The notes under the pieces are model-generated. The model had not been told where the DNA came from. It did no database searches and saw only the letters and a list, made by a program, of their open reading frames with translations. A stretch of 64,000 nt of DNA. Origin: Physella acuta. Lineage: Eukaryota; Mollusca; Gastropoda; Physidae. The translations under genes were made by a program, and so were the position numbers. Location of the stretch: positions 171,001 to 235,000 of the forward strand of contig NW_026731581.1 in NCBI RefSeq assembly GCF_028476545.1. Reading direction: 5' to 3'. Below are positions 1 to 27,980 of this stretch, one piece after another. The first letter of the stretch is position 1; each line of letters opens with the position of its first letter.

Positions 1-15597
<15,597 letters not shown>

Positions 15598-15719
15598 TAG
15601 AAAAGTACCATTTTAAATGTGGTTTAAATTAACTAGAAATTTAAATGTTTATGTAAATGTGTGTTTGTATACATTATTTTTGTAAATGATATTTATAATA
15701 TGTATTTAATCATTTCAAA

Positions 15720-15725
15720 AATAAA
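15720..15725 (+). promoter_or_regulatory. Polyadenylation signal AATAAA, copy A
   Basis: AATAAA about 120 nt after the stop, in a 3' UTR that aligns with copy B, where AATAAA is at 54097-54102. Confidence 0.7.
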
Positions 15726-18250
15726 ATTAAAGTCTTAACGATAAATAATACTGTTTTTTTCTGTTTACTTCCTTGTGTAAGGTGAATTGAGGAAGTAAAA
15801 TGGAAATGAAAATGTTCCTGAGTAGGAAAATCTTTGTATTTTTCTTTCTAAATCATCTGTTTGTATTTGTCTGTGTACGCGAACACGATAGCTTGCATTC
15901 TGTCATCTTTTTTCAAAATCTTCCTTGAAAGGATCTTGGCTGACGCCGTAGAAGATAATGTCGTTTCAGTCACTATTGGCGGATGGACTGTTACCCACTT
16001 CTCATGATATATTGTTGTAAAGATTCCAAGGTTATAACAAAACGTTTCTGATAAACAAAATGGTTTATATTATGTATATATATATATATTAATTAATTAA
16101 TTAATTTATTTATTTATATAATGTAAAATAAGGGAAATGTATGCTAGTATGCAGTTCGCACCATCATCTTGCTTAACCTGACAGATAGGAAATCATACAG
16201 ATTCATAATTATTGATTATGAAAATGTGATACAATAATCCGCACAACAACAAAAGAGATTCAGATAGTCAGTTGTGCTCTTGTCATCATTTGATGTAATT
16301 TTTAGAATTCCATTCCAACAGTGCATGATCATTGCTCTGACTAAAAGCGTAAGGCAGGAATTTATCTTTAGTTTCGGTATACGTTTTGAGTGAGATTTCA
16401 CAGGATTTCATTCAACATATTTAAATGAAACGTGTCAACATCTTATGCGCTATACGGCCGGTTGATGCCGATTTCAGCCTGCTTTTTTTCTGGATTTTCT
16501 TCGATAGCCTTTGTCCATCCTGGAACAAACCACAGACACCTAGTTTTTTATTTTGATGTTTTTCTCTTCAAAATGTGTTTCAAAATGTGATTGTTTTTTA
16601 ATTAGTACATCGCCATATTTATTTTTAACCGATTTAAGATAGGTAAAATAAGGCTATTTTTAAAAAGTCAAATTATGGGGTTTAAGCTGTCCTTAAGATA
16701 ATTTTAACCTACACAAAAACCAGAATGTACATATACGATGCCAAGAGAAAGTGTAGTCATGACGGAGTAAAATATATTTGTTGCATCATTTTTATAGATG
16801 TATTTCTTTATAATTAGGCCCCGTTGTTTGAACTTGCAATAGTTCATATACATTATTTAGACTTAACTTAAGCACTCTTGCACTAACTAACAAAACAATC
16901 ATGTGTTTTTTTTCGGCATGAGTAATGTAGTTTTTTTTTATTTATATGTTTAGTTCATATGTGCTCTGGTACGTTTTCATTAAGGCACACAAACAAGCTC
17001 TTAGTTATGAAACACACTATATATTGTTTAGCCCACATCTAACCAACCAATTATTTGACAAAAAATGCTACACATGTGATGATAAATGTGTATACTTTGA
17101 ATTATATCACTAGAGAGATACAATTAAATATTGACTTAGATAGGCTTCGGAAATTACCATGTCGACCATCGAATATTCGGCATTATTTATGTTGCTGTAA
17201 GTCAGTGCTTTGTTGTCCTCTCCAAGTTCCATTCCTTTGGTTTGTAAATTTAATGGCTGTACATTCACCACAGAAACAAGTGAACTCTACTTGACTTGCC
17301 TTGCCCCATAGACCGTCAGGTTTGAAAGGGAACTTTACTTTACTTTTACATTCACCACTTATGCAAATTTAGTTAAAAATTAGTCAGCAAATATAAAATT
17401 ACGTGAATAGTATTTGATGAATTGAATTCACAAATTACGAAGTGCTGATAAGCAGAAAATAAAACAGCTAGATGGCGGCGTATACTACGTCGCGGGTCAG
17501 CTAGTACTTTATATTATAAAAATGTTAATCAATAGTAAATGATTTAATTTTACATTTTACAATCACTAAATATAATAAAAATCAATTAATTATTGGTCAA
17601 ATATTCTACCTACTAAAACACCAAAAAGCGCTATTTTGTTGTTGAATGTAATGAAGATCGATTTCCCGTTTAGCTCGAAAAACGCCAACATTGTACGGTT
17701 TGGGCTAAATAGAAAAATGTTTTCCGTCCATAAATTACTTCAAGCACTAGGTGAATTAGTTGCATTACTGTGACGATGCAGTGGGGAGGGATGGGTTAGG
17801 AATGTCACACAGAATATATTTTCTGCCCGTTGCGCAATTGCGGCGAGTTCTGAGACGCTCATTATAATAATATTTTACTTACGTTTTTAAATTTCATTGA
17901 CAGTTATTATACATTTCAATAAGGATAAAAAAGTAAACTGTTACTTTGTCTTATTTATGTATTTGACTTCAAGTAGGTACATAATCTTCTATGTTTTTTC
18001 ATCGTGTGTGTGCACGCTTAAGTTAGCGTCCATCGAGAAGAGGGGGATTTGCAAGTTTGTGACGAGGGGTAGAGGGGCGTTTTAAAAAAAAAAGTTAAAA
18101 TAGAGTTTAAGTCCATTTTGGATTGCCCCTAAATTAGAAAAATTTCTGACTCGTGCCTCAGCCACCTTCATTTCCCCATGTTTTTTAATGAATTACTACA
18201 CCATCAATCCGATCGCCATACAACTTTGTAGTTGAGTAGTTGAGTAAACT
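15726..18250. other. 3' flank of copy A, duplicated behind copy B
   Basis: 15726-16520 aligns in blocks with about 54103-54500, and about 17890-18210 aligns with about 55590-55930. These show that the duplication unit extends more than 2.5 kb past the stop codon. A Helitron-like end (hairpin plus CTAGT) lies at about 17413-17504. No gene was seen. Confidence 0.6.
17413..17504 (+). mobile_element. Helitron-like 3' end
   Basis: Homologous to the outer ends of the foldback element at 545-982. Contains GCGGCGTATACTACGTCGC, able to form an 8-bp stem, then GGGTCAGCTAGT, matching the hairpin + CTRRT layout of Helitron 3' termini. The 5' end was not found. Confidence 0.4.
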
Positions 18251-20561
18251 CCACGCGCAGATTTCTGTCATAAAATTTAATTACATGTTGTAGATGCGGC
18301 TCCCACCTGGACAAAAGTGTAGCTGGACGCCCCAAGATCACCAGTGGCTATCCTAGCACCTGGTATCTTCTTCCTGGGTGTCCTGCTTAGAGTGACAGAG
18401 TAGTAATTGAATGAACAGCCAATCTTCAGTTTGAGCGTTCTACGACGCTCATGTGGTCATGTGACCCACAGCGTTCCAGGCTCCCCTAATAGTACTATGG
18501 CAAACTACATTCGCTTAAAAAAGCACCGAGTACCACAAAAGGTACGGTGGGCTGTGACAATCTATAACTATAATGAACTACGGATCTCACCCGCACCCCG
18601 ACAGTAATATTACCGATGGCTATCTTTAGAGCATTGAGACGCCCTCGAAATATTGTATCCTCATATTTTTGTATTTCGCAAATAAATTTAAACTTTACAA
18701 ACATGTTTTGTTTTCAATGTAACACATACATGACATAATAGCAGTGTTACCAACTAAAAAGAATCACTAAAATCTGGACTAATAATAATGATACCAACCA
18801 AGACGTTCAGATTAGAATTAGCAAGGTTAAAATACTTTTAATTTTCTATTTCATTTCGAATTAAAATGCATTGACAAAAATATAAAATAGGGATCTTTTG
18901 CTTATTGTAAAGTCTTTTTTCTGTATGTCTCTAAGACAAAGGACAAAGTGGAGTACGAAATTAGACATGAGACAACAGAAAATGTGGGGAAACCAAAAAT
19001 GCACATGAAATTGTTCGAAAGAAAGATGAGTGAGGCTGGGTTCTCATGGCCTGAGATTGTTTTAATAAACCATGTTAGTTGACTTAGTGTTGATCAGGCC
19101 TATGCTCCTAAGGGAACTAAATCAGAAATTTAAATGGTGGTTAGTAGAAGATGAAAATTAATTTGCTCCATTTTGTTGTGTATTTAGAACAATCTCGAAA
19201 ATAGCATATTACAGTTTGGGATTATCAGCAGCAGTCGATTATTCAAGCAATAATTGTCGTAGTGTCATACAACGTGAATCGTCGTAAAGCAATTAGTGGT
19301 CAGAAATAGTACTTCGATTGGTAGGCGTACTGGCCTTAACTGTATGAAAATTGCAGTATTAGAAGGTTGTGAAACATTCAAGCGCCTACTTCTTTAGCAC
19401 AATTTTCTAATTTTATAGTAGACACGTTTATTGGGGAATTTTAAACATAAATCTAGGTAATATTTTTTTCTGAACTTCTTATCATCTCGAACAAACAGCA
19501 TAGCCTTCTAGCTCACACCTTCCGACCAAATGCTAATTTGCTGGACAGTTAGCCACAGTGAGATCAGTGTTAGTTATGTTTCTTTAATACAATACAATAC
19601 ATTCACGCAATAAAGTATAGGTTTCTGATCCTGTACGTTGAAAATAAGAGAAATCGAACGTTTAGCTACTAAGAACTAGTTGCCAAGACCATATGCTATT
19701 TTACTGGGCAGATACCCACACTGGAATTCCGTGTTATTTATTTCTCTTTAAATTTAACACCATAGATTCAGGCAAGATGTCATTCGATGTCAATTTTTCT
19801 GATCTCGCACGTTGAAGATAGAAGAAATGTAATGTTTAACGACTAAGTCGCGTTACCTTTTAAAAACACTTGCTGGAGAAATCGTACATTATGCGTGAAT
19901 GCCGTTGATTTCTCTTCTAAGTGTTAAACGATTTGCCTACTTACTTATCCCTCGCCCCCCCCCCCACCCTTCTTCACCCTTCTAAGGAAAAGGTTAATGA
20001 GTGGTTTTTACCTGTCATTGACTCATTAAGGATATTTTTTTTACTGTTACACAATCAGGGTAGAAAACAGCTAAATACTTCAGCTTAAAATTTGTTTTAA
20101 ATATTTTTCTACCAATTGTAGCGCATTTTAAGTGTAGGCACTAGGCTCAGCCGTCCCCGTCCACTAGCTACCCTACTGTTAATTTTATTATAAGGTAGTA
20201 TGGGCATCTCATATACAACACTTTAACACAAAACAACACATTATAAACTTTATAAGAAAAAAAAACAAATTGAGTATTATTATACATTTATATTTTAAAT
20301 ATTTATATAAAAAATAATAAATAATGTATCATTCAATACCAACAAGAATTGTTTGAAAAATTAAAGAAACGTCAAAATTATTGCCGGGCTAGAAATCTGA
20401 AAAATACAATGCTAGATGGCAAGAAAAATGTAGCAGTTGTTAAAAATAAAATGTAATATGCTCAACAATATAGAACAGTTAAATGAAGTGCCGACAAATT
20501 TTAAACATAGCCTACCTAATGAAAATGGTCTTAACTTTTATATAATTGATACATTGTCTTA
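18251..20561. other. Intergenic, no gene seen; old tandem repeat at ~19440-19910
   Basis: Nothing coding was found. At about 19620 and about 19796 the text 'TTTCTGATC...ACGTTGAA...' recurs with ~176-bp spacing and clear divergence, indicating 2-3 units of an old tandem repeat. Confidence 0.5.
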
Positions 20562-20960
20562 GGGGGTCATCCATAAATGACGTCACGCTTTTGACTATTT
20601 TTACCTCCCCCCCCCCCCCTCCCCTTCGTCACACAGCGTTACAAAAAGCCAGAACCTCCCCCCAACCTAATTTGACGTCACACATCAGCCTTCAACCCCC
20701 CCTCAAAATTGCAGTTGAATTTTTTTTAAAACATCGATCTGAAATCTGTCAAAATAGAGTATTTTAATGAATTTCTATTACAATTTATTAAAACAGTTTT
20801 CTAATTCGCAAAAAACGTTTAAAATTTGTTTTTTAACATTGCTTTTTTATAATGCAAAAGCGTGATGTCGCACCATCTGATGACCCCCCCCCCCTCCCCC
20901 TCATCACACACCGTCACAACATTACGGACTACGAGTGTGACGTCATTTATGGACGACCCC
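20562..20960 (+). mobile_element. Harbinger-like MITE with TGACGTCA sites, copy 1
   Basis: 399 bp. Ends GGGGGTCATCCATAAATGA and TCATTTATGGACGACCCC are inverted repeats flanked by TTA on both sides (20559-20561 and 20961-20963), the 3-bp TWA duplication of PIF/Harbinger elements. TGACGTCA (CRE palindrome) occurs near both ends and internally at about 20674. Copies at 42514-42939 and 44680-45079. Confidence 0.75.
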
Positions 20961-21907
20961 TTATATGAAGTATGTTTTTTTACTTTAACTTTAGAAATGG
21001 TTTTGCTAGTTTAATAAATCTTTTACTGTTTATCAATTAAATAAATCTTTTTAATTAAAAAAAACCTATATCACTATTGAAATCGCTTCTCCGCAGTTTG
21101 TTCTGCCTAAAACGTAGCCTGATTTTTTCATATACAGAAAGAAGATCTATGCGGATTTATTTTTTAAAAATATCTTTCTTATGTTCGATTTTATTGATTT
21201 TAATATGTCAAATAAAAAATATTTTTTGCATTTTTTAGCAGTCTGTAACATTAAAAAACATTTTAAAAGATTTTTTGAAATCCTTTCTTAAAAATCTGTT
21301 TCAGTCTTACATCGTTCTAAAAAATTATTCCATTTTTCCAGCGGTTGCTGACATACGGCATTTTAAAATAAAAATTTAATACTACGGATGTAAACATGAC
21401 AACCCAAAAAGTTTAAACATATTTAAAACAATTTTTAAAAATCTTATTAAACATAGGTTTTATGGGTAAATATGCAGTGGGTGTGAAAAACTAAACCGTA
21501 AATTAAACAGTGTGTGTTTGATGAATATGACGGACAAGTAATAGTACCAACTTAAGAAAGGTTTTAATTACCAAATTAAGGCAAATAACGACTCATTGAG
21601 TATATTAAATGCCAAGTCTTGATTTTAAAAGAAAAATAACATAAAATAATGCCCCGTCCTGTTCTTAGCAGATGATATCACCAAAAATATGAGAAGAAAG
21701 AAAACCAAACCGAACAACTACTGACAATATGTTAACTAGTTCTTCTTGTTTGTTAATGTAGGAGTATAATTATTTTAAGTATCTAATATTTAATAAAAAT
21801 TGCAATCCGAGTTGTTGTATTATTACTTATTAACATTGGCGTTTTTCTTTATTTTCCCCAAACATAGTTTATGAGAAACAGATGAATAGCCACATCTATA
21901 CTAAACG

Positions 21908-22605
21908 GGCCTAGGACATTACCTCCCTTTAATTTCCCCTCTCTCCTCCCCCCTTCCCCCGGACATTACCGACTCGCCAAACTAAGCTCATTGGGACATT
22001 ACCCACTTTCCCCCTCCACTGCGGTCAACTTAAGATAGTTAAAGTTACTGAGATTTTGATAGACAAGAACAGTAATATGTGTCGATGTATTATATATATA
22101 TTCACAAACCTAAAATGTCATTGCTTGTGTAGGTTTTTTCAGTTGATTTATCTTTCAAAGTGCGTACGGTATGTTTGTAAACGCTTGTAAAGCATTGGAT
22201 TTTAGAAGCGAATGACGAAAACGTAAATCTTAAATGTTTATATAGTCCTAACTTTTGAAGTGAGTTTAATTTCAAATGTGTGGGCAGGGACCTCAGCTGC
22301 AAATAAGGTGAAACTTATTACACCCTAACTATGCTGTCACTGTTAATGGGGCTCGTGTTTGATGTCCATCTGTTCGTCTTTTGAAATATCTGTCAGTATC
22401 TGAGTTGAGCGTCTTGCCTCCCACGGTGTTGCGTCAAACAAAAGGCAGCTTCTCTTTTTCTGTCCACTGCATAGTCTTGTATGGCCGCGGTGTCGGTATA
22501 TATTTTAGCGGGGGCGACAGTGGGGTTAATTGACAGGGAATAACCGACTTGGGGTAATTGCTCCGCGGGGGTAAATACGGGGTGAAGTAATGTCCTGTTC
22601 CCATG
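21908..22605. repeat. Possible element with GGACATTAC inverted ends
   Basis: GGACATTACC occurs at about 21912, 21960 and 21993, and the complement GTAATGTCC at about 22588, with GGGGTAATT at about 22553. The C-rich left and G-rich right sides suggest inverted ends of a ~0.7-kb degenerate element. No target duplication was found. Confidence 0.3.
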
Positions 22606-22892
22606 ATAAACCTACCATATTTTTTTTTAGCCATAAAAAGAAATGGGCTAAGTATATTAACTAATAGTACACAATCATGACTATTATATTAAATGTAACT
22701 ATGTAAAGGTAACTATGAACTGATAAATCATTTGTATAATCAACATCAGGCTCAGCAAAAACTTTTGTAGAAAAATTCATTTAGTGTAGATAAAAAAAAT
22801 ATTCATCATTATGTTTTATGCCGACAAAACTAGGGTTGACTTAATCAGGTAGGCGTTAAACCTTATTCTTTGTAGAAAAGAAATAGTTTTTT

Positions 22893-23089
22893 TTAAAACA
22901 GGCTTAATAATGAATACATAAGAAGAAATGCAAAGCTTAAGGCAGCGCCTATCAAAAATCCACATGCGAAGGCAATATACATTGTGTTGTCGAAATTTCT
23001 TATGATAATCTCAATATCTTGTTCTTGCACATAGATAAGATGTATTATTGTTGGAAGTAAACACGTTATTGAAGCCATTAGTCCAAAGG
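22893..23089 (-). CDS. Terminal exon with two hydrophobic segments
   Basis: Acceptor TCTGTAAAG, phase 1, stop TAA at 22893-22895. Reads AFGLMASITCLLPTIIHLIY, a polar loop EQDIEIIIRNFDN, then a second helix with CGFLIGAALSFAFLLMY. Continues the frame of the cassette exons. Confidence 0.5.
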
Positions 23090-24729
23090 CTTTACAGATA
23101 CAACACATTAGAAATTAACAGAACTTCTTAAAAAAAAAACAGAATGATTTAAAAACGATTTCGCTAATTCCCCCCACCTCCCCCCACTTCTTAAAAACGA
23201 ATTTAAAAAAAAAATTAGCCATAGCAAAACTGGAAGACTGATAGCTGACTTTATTGTCGTCCTCTGTTGCTTTCATCAAACTCTTACTTTGCCATTCAAT
23301 GTTACGTTTCAAAGTGTTTATTTGACTTGTACAGTTGGCCAGCATTTCATTTTTCATGGCTGTCAGCACTTGCATTACACAGTCTAATACATCAGCTGAC
23401 CAACATTTGGTGCTGGGGAGGAAAAATATGGTATATTTGTTTACAGCATCTACAAAACAAAAAACTGCGATACTAAAACAGAAAAATCCAAGTAATTTGA
23501 AATTTATACTTACATATTATAATGTCTATTGACCAAAAGTGTTTCATACTCAACAAAGGCAAGGCGAGCGCAAACAGAGTCTAAAACAAGATAGAACAGT
23601 CAGTGATCAAAAACAAAAACAACAAATTGACGTGGAGGCGACTATCTAGTGGTCGCCGTCTGTACTCAACGGTTGCTTCTTGAAGGTGCCTGTCGCGTAG
23701 TCGGTTTTTCTAACTTTTTGGTTGGTTATCGAAACCGCTCATCTTCTGGTTGGTATTTGTTACTCTCTGTTGCTAAGGAAGACTTAATAAAGGTTTCTAT
23801 ATTGAAAATGCATGTGTTGTGTGGCCTTTTGAGGGCTGCCTTGAGTGATGGAATATAGAATTCTTGAGTTTTTAGAGACTGTTAGATAGAATTTGCATCT
23901 GTCTATTTTTGGAGATTCAGCGTGATCTGACAGGAGCTTAGCTGCATGTTTTAAAGCCTCTTTCGTAGTTCTAAAATGATCAGAAAGGCTGCCTATTGCT
24001 ATTAATTTCTTTAAGTTTTCACCGTTTAGCCATTCAACCATTTTTTGTGGTATCTTCAGCCGAGTTTTGTGTGTATACTCTTTTCCAAGAATTGATGGGG
24101 TACTGTTCTTTAAATTGCTTGTATGTCATTATTTTTAATTCTTCTTGATCGTAATCAAAAGTTTTCTATAGCATTTATTGAGTTTCTGATGGTTATGAAC
24201 AGCGTGAGAGCCACGTCGAAGAGGATTTGTGTTTTGATTGTTTCAGGAATGATGTAACTATACAACGGATTAGAAATGAACCGACATTCTCAAACAAAAC
24301 AACAGTATGATATAAAATCAATTGGGCTAACACAAAGTTGCCGCCCCCCCCCCTCCTTCTTAAAACGGAAATATGAAAAAAAATGCACTTTACCCAAATT
24401 CTGATAGTAGAAGTCAATGACGACCTCTGTTGCTTCCATCGAATTTTCATTTAGCCGCGCGTAGTCCTTTTCTAAATTATGTATGTGACTTATGGAAAAT
24501 GTCAGCAATTTATTCTGCATATCTTTTACACGGGTTAACATATCAGCTGGACTAAAGTCGCATCTTGGGAGGAAACATATTGTAAATTTGTTTACAGCAA
24601 CTACAAAAAAACCTTGCGGTACTAAGACAGAAAAATCCAAGAAATACGAAATTTAAACTTACATTAGGTCACTTATTTCGGCTAACATCTCATTATCCTC
24701 GGCCAAAACAGTTCGTGCGCCAACTGAGC
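22893..24729 (-). CDS. Putative membrane protein with duplicated helical cassette (partial model)
   Basis: Minus-strand model: 24663-24729, 24394-24563, 23514-23580, 23231-23412, 22893-23089 (TAA). The 67-nt and ~170-nt exons form a cassette present twice, with 99- and 101-bp introns that start GTAAGT and end CCAAG/CCCAG. Phases (1, 2, 1, 2, 1) keep the frame open throughout. Cassette products read SVGARTVLAEDNEM then CDFSPADMLTRVKDMQNKLL, and SVCARLAFVEYETL then TKCWSADVLDCVMQVLTAMK; both look helical or coiled-coil and share MEAT/MKAT. The last exon has two hydrophobic segments and ends LLMYSLLSLF. The family is not recognised and the 5' exons are not found. The second cassette's last donor (A/GTTTTG) is weak. 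Confidence 0.5.
23231..23412 (-). CDS. Cassette 2, long exon
   Basis: Starts after CTCCCCAG in phase 2. Reads TKCWSADVLDCVMQVLTAMK and on to MKATEDDNKVSYQSS. Paralogous to 24394-24563, but the donor position of the paralog is changed and only a weak GT at 23229-23230 keeps phase 1. Confidence 0.4.
23514..23580 (-). CDS. Cassette 2, 67-nt exon
   Basis: Acceptor TTGTTTTAG, donor GTAAGT. Reads SVCARLAFVEYETLLVNRHY. Same length and phases as 24663-24729. Confidence 0.45.
23845..24258 (-). mobile_element. LINE fragment A (C-terminal/3' part)
   Basis: On the minus strand it aligns with 25365-25684: RCKFYLTVSKNSRILYSIT here versus RCKIYSAVSKNSIIVYSIT there, and both share the block 'TTTGTGTTTTGATT' on the plus strand. 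It sits in the intron between the two cassettes. It contains several stops and is a dead copy. Confidence 0.55.
24394..24563 (-). CDS. Cassette 1, long exon
   Basis: Acceptor CTCCCAAG, donor GTAAAG, phases 2 to 1. Reads CDFSPADMLTRVKDMQNKLL and on to NENSMEATEVVIDFYYQNLG. Predominantly helical; no signature that I recognise. Confidence 0.5.
24663..24729 (-). CDS. Cassette 1, 67-nt exon
   Basis: Acceptor TTTTTTTTAG, donor GTAAGT, phases 1 to 2. Reads SVGARTVLAEDNEMLAEISD. Confidence 0.5.
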
Positions 24730-25130
24730 CTAAAAAAAATAAAACAGTCAGTGATCAAAAACAAAAACAACAAATTGACGTGGAGGCGACTATCTAGTGG
24801 TCGCGGTCTTTACTCAACGGTTGCTTCTTGAAGGTGACTGTCGCGTAGTTGGCTTTTCTAACTTTTTGGTTGGTTATCGAAACCGCTCATCTTCTGGTTG
24901 GTATTTGTTACTCTCTGTTGCTAAGGAAGACTTCCATATTGTGACTGACGTTTGTTGTTCTCTGTTGGTCATTAAAGGCTTCTATATTGGAATCGGTGTT
25001 TGTTACTATCTGTTGTTTAATAAAGGCCTCCGTATTGGTATTTTATGTGTTATTTTTTTAAACATTGCACTATTATTCATATTAGTTTACAGAAAAATTA
25101 GTTTTGTGGAATTCTGTTAAAATAAAAATC
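24730..25130. repeat. Duplicated intron segment plus ~52-bp tandem repeats
   Basis: 24730-24935 is a near copy of 23581-23790 (shared text from 'CAGTCAGTGATCAAAAACAA' to 'TTGCTAAGGAAGACTT'), marking the extent of the cassette duplication. At 24895-25060 a ~52-bp unit with 'GTTTGTTACT.TCTGTTG' and 'AAAGGCTTC.TATTGG' recurs three times. Confidence 0.6.
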
Positions 25131-25364
25131 GTTCCATTTCAATTTTGAAGACATTCAATCATTAATCCAATATTATACCGTGCCTGCATCTCGTGACTTA
25201 AGACAGACATATGGCATGTTCTAAAAAGAGACTATTGTCAGTTTTATGTGCACTTCTATTTACCTATCTATCCGGTAGTTTTAGACTGTATGTACGCCCC
25301 CATTCATGTATATCATGTTCCCCCTTCCTCTCTGTCCTATGCCATCAAAGGCCCGTACTGAGTT

Positions 25365-26575
25365 ATTGAGTAGACAATTATGGAGTTTTTAGAGACTGCA
25401 GAATAGATTTTACATCTGCCTGTTTGGTGAAAGACTGCAGGCGGCTATAGGTTTGGCCAATTAATAAGAATTCCAGCCCCACCAATGTTGTGATATATTC
25501 AGCTGAGTCATCTTCCAAGATACTTTTTTTTCTTATTTTTTAGGTTGTATGTAATTTTCTTAAATTCTTTTTGATCGTAGTCGGATTTTTTTTCTATGGT
25601 AAGTATTGAGTCTCTGATGGTTAATGAAAGATAAGAGAGCCACGGTGAAGATAGGTTTTGTGTTTTGATTATTTCGGGAATGATGTTTTCTATTTGTTAA
25701 TTCTTTTTTTTTTTTGGCTTTTGGTTTCTTTAATAAAACTTGTTCGTTGGTTGTTTGGAGTATATCTGATGCGCTGGGCTTCTGGAGATTTATGATGTTT
25801 AAGTGCCTCAAGATTTGTGTATTGGGTGAGGATTTTTATTCTCTTCTTTCTTCCAATAGAAGGTTAGGGCAGCTGTTTCCTCCATTGCTTTTATCTAAGT
25901 GGCTTTCGTAGTTTTTTTTTTCTCAGGTAAGTGGGTTAGTCTTTTTATTTTTCTAGCACAGAGTTAGCTAGAGTTACTTCATCGGTTTTTTTTTGACAGA
26001 GTGAAGATTGAATAGATTGTTTTCTTGGTATTAATAGATTTTTCGCTGATATCCTGAGCTTGTAAAGTGATTCGTGAAACCGACTTTTTGATATACCAAT
26101 ATATTCTTCAGTTCTGAATAGTTGAAGGTCATCAGCGAGCATACTGCTATTTACTCTCATAGGAACATTGTGTTTAAGTCAATAATTAGATGAAGAAGAA
26201 AGTAGGAGATATGACTTCTGTTTGTGTGATTCAGTTTATATAGTTACAGTATGGCTTCTTTTACCCTGCATACAAACTAATGTTTTGCGGTTGGTAAGAT
26301 ACCCTTTAATAAAGTTTAGCATGATATAAGATACGTTATGGTTTATTAGCTTTAATATTAAACTTTGCCCCAAGACCTTGTCAAATGGTTTTCAAAGTCA
26401 ATTCTCACTATTGAAGTAGGTTTCTTTATTTTGAAAGACATCCTATAATTCCTGTATTATGAACGTCATTTAATGTTCAGTAGCTCTGGACTTTCTGAAT
26501 CCAGCCTGTTTGTCCACTATCAGTTTGTTCGATTTGATCTGTCTTCCTATCTTTTCTTCTGTCCGCACCCCACAC
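25365..26575 (-). mobile_element. LINE fragment B (RT and C-terminal region)
   Basis: Minus-strand pieces in several frames read VDKQAGFRKSRATEH, PFDKV, IMLNFIKGYLTNRKTL, MLADDLQLF and RCKIYSAVSKNSIIVYSIT. The order FRK-x-R, F-DK and ADDL is that of a non-LTR retrotransposon RT. Many stops and frame changes show it is dead. Same family as fragment A. Confidence 0.65.
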
Positions 26576-26651
26576 CCAATTTATTTATTTATTTAAAGCT
26601 TATTTTTACACCATAATTTAAAATAAAATCGATATTATAGATAGCCTATGT

Positions 26652-26841
<190 letters not shown>

Positions 26842-27099
26842 TATAAAAATGTATTTGTAGTAACTTACAAAACAGTAGCAGGAATACTCCTTTATTTAAT
26901 GTCCATCTCCTTAAAGTCAATATAAGGGTTTGGCTTGTTTCCAGCAGACAAATAACACCTGATATAAAGTATAGTGTTCGGATTTTAGGATGTGTTTTTT
27001 TAATTTACCTAGAACCAGTTAGGCCAACATTGTTAAATATAATCGAGTTGAAAATGGAATTACACACTACATGGACGTAAATAACGTGAGCATAGTAGA

Positions 27100-27330
27100 G
27101 TGGAAAATGAGTACTTTAAAGAACAATTAATTATTTCTAAAAAGTTAATTAAACATCTAACTAAGTCAAATTTTATGTCAGAGATGCGCTGTCGTCGATA
27201 CTTGACCTACGTGAAAAGTCTGAATCAAATCAGTCCGGTGGAAGTGATATTTTTTAGAAATCGTCAAGTGGGCCTACTACTTTCGGTTACCGGAACTCAC
27301 TTGATATTTTGACAAAATCAAGAGAACAAG

Positions 27331-27401
<71 letters not shown>

Positions 27402-27980
27402 CCTATATACATCGTGCAATACTTGAAAGGAACCGCCGCATTCAATCTGATATTTGAAAATCAGTCTAGATTTTTGTACGATTACAATGTATCCTTTATA
27501 TTCAGTATCTGATACAATGGGGAGTTGAAAAACGGCGAATCTTTTTTTTAATGAACAGCAAACAACGTGTGCATAATTTTGCGAAAAATTAATACTTAAT
27601 TAAACAACTATAACTATTTTATGATAATTATTTTTTTCTAAAATAATTAAAATCTTAATGTCACTTTGCTTCGTCATCGAGTCTTGACGTACGTGAAAAG
27701 TTTCGAACAAATCGGTCAGTTAGAAGTAATCTGTGTTCAGAAATCGGGGATACTCACGTTGCCGGTATTTTAGAACACATAAATAGAGTAAAGTATAAGT
27801 TTTTTTTAATTAAGGGTTCCTAAAAAATTGAAGTAATCCAATTATAAGATCTTACACTTATTATACGAAACTTTGTCTAGCTACCTGAAACAGTGCTCAA
27901 GTTATAGTCTTCGCACGGAAATCAAGTAAAATATAATTTTCGGTTGCTGGAAATCGTACAACGAATGGCAGAAGCATGCG
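27100..27980. repeat. Old diverged tandem repeat
   Basis: The block at about 27190-27300 (TACTTGACCTACGTGAAAAGT... AGAAATCG) recurs diverged at about 27675-27780 (GTCTTGACGTACGTGAAAAGT... AGAAATCG). Both are followed by CGGTT- or CCGGTA-type palindromic text. An (AT)n run (27336-27400) separates them. Related to repeats at 35480-35740 and 55955-56170. Confidence 0.5.
27336..27400. repeat. (AT)n microsatellite
   Basis: Uninterrupted AT repeat inside the old tandem repeat region. Confidence 0.95.

Noticed and set aside
18495-18704. 69-codon minus-strand frame overlapping a GC-richer block
   Set aside because: No recognised motif and overlapping frames on both strands; probably part of an old repeat.
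23649-23858. Frames with 'TQRLLLEG..RVVGFSNFLV' repeated at 24797-25120
   Set aside because: They are on the strand opposite the cassette gene and are repeated only because the whole segment was duplicated; better explained as intron DNA.
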